DNA of 6,465 nucleotides. Origin: Candidatus Poribacteria bacterium. GTDB taxonomy: Bacteria; Poribacteria; WGA-4E; UBA9662. How positions within the stretch are numbered: position 1 is the stretch's first letter; every line of letters starts with the position of its first letter. A program made the position numbers and the translations under genes. The notes beneath the pieces are model-generated. The model did no database searches and was not told the origin of the DNA. It saw only the letters and a list, made by a program, of their open reading frames with translations. Below, piece after piece: positions 5,780 to 6,465 of the stretch. The stretch spans positions 5,909 to 12,373 of the forward strand of contig NZUQ01000126.1 in assembly GCA_002697225.1 (NCBI GenBank). Reading direction: 5' to 3'.

Positions 5780-6465
5780 AGTTTTTAGACACCCTCTAAG
5801 GAATTCCCTGGCCACTTGACGATCATCAAACGGCAGTTTTTCCTGGCCGATAACTTGGTAATCTTCGTGCCCTTTGCCTGCAATTACAATTAGATCTCCC
5901 GTCTGTGCAAGTTCAATCGCGCAACGGATAGCAATTCTTCGATCAGGGATAAGTTGATAGCGTGTGGTATCGGCTATTCCACTGGTAATGTCGGCTAGGA
6001 TTTGATCCGGATCCTCGGTTCGCGGATTGTCCGAAGTGATGATACTATGATCTGCCAGTTTCGAGGCTATCTCGCCCATCATTGGTCGTTTCGATTGATC
6101 CCTATCTCCACCACAACCGAAAACACAGATTGTGCGATTTTTCTTGATTCGGTTTGCTGCTTGAAGTAGGTTCTCGAGTGCATCCGGCGTGTGTGCATAA
6201 TCGACGATTACTGCGAAGTCTTGTCCACAGTTAACTGATTCGAATCTGCCAGGTACAGTTGTTGATTCGAGCCCTTTTTTAATTTGACTTAACGAGCAGT
6301 TGTTATGCAGTCCAATACCAATGGAAGCCAGCGCGTTATAGACGTTGTAATCGCCGAGCATCGGAAGCTTGATGATTACTTTGCCTTTCGGGGTTATAGC
6401 CTTAAATGAAATGCCGTTAAGGTTAGAGGAAATATCGCTTGCCATAAGATCGGCTTCCGACTTGA
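5771..6465 (-). CDS. murE: UDP-N-acetylmuramoyl-L-alanyl-D-glutamate:meso-diaminopimelate ligase, C-terminal part, 3' end altered by IS
   Basis: Leftward frame open to the right edge of the window; 230 residues are visible, covering the end of the central domain and the C-terminal domain of this cytoplasmic peptidoglycan ligase. It adds meso-diaminopimelate to UDP-MurNAc-L-Ala-D-Glu using ATP. Diagnostic motifs are LPMLGDYNVYNALA, DYAHTPDALENLL, FGCGGDRDQSKRP, SDNPRTEDP and GKGHEDYQ. DNPR is the signature that selects meso-diaminopimelate over lysine. The ATG at 6443-6445 is internal, because codons for KSEADL precede it and the domain is incomplete without upstream sequence. After the normal ending FDDRQVAREFL the frame enters the IS at 5796. 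The last seven residues (GCLKTLS), part of one Arg codon and the TGA stop come from the IS. The conserved core is intact, so the ligase is probably functional, as expected of an essential enzyme. Confidence 0.95.
   Translation of the reverse strand, partial: KSEADLMASDISSNLNGISFKAITPKGKVIIKLPMLGDYNVYNALASIGIGLHNNCSLSQIKKGLESTTVPGRFESVNCGQDFAVIVDYAHTPDALENLLQAANRIKKNRTICVFGCGGDRDQSKRPMMGEIASKLADHSIITSDNPRTEDPDQILADITSGIADTTRYQLIPDRRIAIRCAIELAQTGDLIVIAGKGHEDYQVIGQEKLPFDDRQVAREFLRGCLKTLS
5780..5796 (-). repeat. Right terminal inverted repeat of the IS (17 bp)
   Basis: The exact reverse complement of 4946-4962. It lies one base after the transposase TAG stop (5777-5779) and is at the same time read on the minus strand as part of the murE C-terminus. 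Confidence 0.92.
5797..5798. repeat. Right TA target duplication of the IS
   Basis: TA directly outside the right inverted repeat, matching 4944-4945 on the left. It supports a 2 bp target duplication, with the usual caution for so short a repeat. Confidence 0.55.

Larger units (their letters stand above)
4946..5796 (+). mobile_element. IS5-family insertion sequence (IS427-like group), 851 bp, probably immobile
   Basis: The element is bounded by perfect 17 bp inverted repeats with TA on each outer side. It encodes one IS5-type transposase split over two frames, and both length and layout fit the IS427 group. Intact ends with a transposase that lacks recognisable catalytic aspartates suggest a copy that could only move in trans. 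It lies between the creatininase-family gene and murE, inside the 3' end of the latter. No passenger gene is present. Confidence 0.9.

Noticed and set aside
1..6465. CRISPR array, tRNA or rRNA, toxin-antitoxin or phage genes
   Set aside because: No regular repeats, cloverleaf-like sequence, ribosomal RNA signature or small paired genes were seen on either strand.

Overview
The window looks like chromosomal DNA from a Gram-negative, probably free-living or host-associated marine-type bacterium with moderate-to-low GC. MurE carries the DNPR signature for meso-diaminopimelate, which points to a standard Gram-negative type wall. The mix of tandem phytanoyl-CoA dioxygenase (PhyH) genes, a Gfo/Idh/MocA oxidoreductase, a sulfotransferase-like protein and a creatininase-family hydrolase resembles gene content I associate with Poribacteria/Latescibacterota-like lineages. 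That placement is an inference from gene content; no taxonomic marker is decisive here.

Left part (1-2298, minus strand): three genes point left in the order Gfo/Idh/MocA oxidoreductase, complete PhyH-family protein, and a second PhyH-family protein cut by the window edge. The two PhyH genes are 27 bp apart, each has a Shine-Dalgarno sequence, and they probably share a transcript. The complete PhyH protein has H-N-G where hydroxylases of this family have H-x-D.

Centre (2299-4904): a 163 bp divergent spacer, then three plus-strand genes: sulfotransferase-like P-loop protein, class IV PLP aminotransferase, creatininase-family amidohydrolase. The last two are tightly linked: the Shine-Dalgarno of the third gene overlaps the stop codon of the second. 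The first two correspond to the two halves of plant chloroplast 'branched-chain aminotransferase-like' fusion proteins, so they probably act together. Together with the divergent oxidoreductase and oxygenases this could be a small-molecule pathway of unknown substrate.

Right part (4905-6465): an 851 bp IS5-family (IS427-like) insertion sequence with perfect 17 bp terminal inverted repeats and flanking TA dinucleotides. Its transposase needs a -1 frameshift at an A7 slippery run. It appears catalytically dead: a compensated pair of deletions removed the first catalytic Asp motif, and the second Asp is Glu. The IS sits in the 3' end of a leftward murE gene and supplies its last codons and stop. 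murE runs off the right edge of the window.
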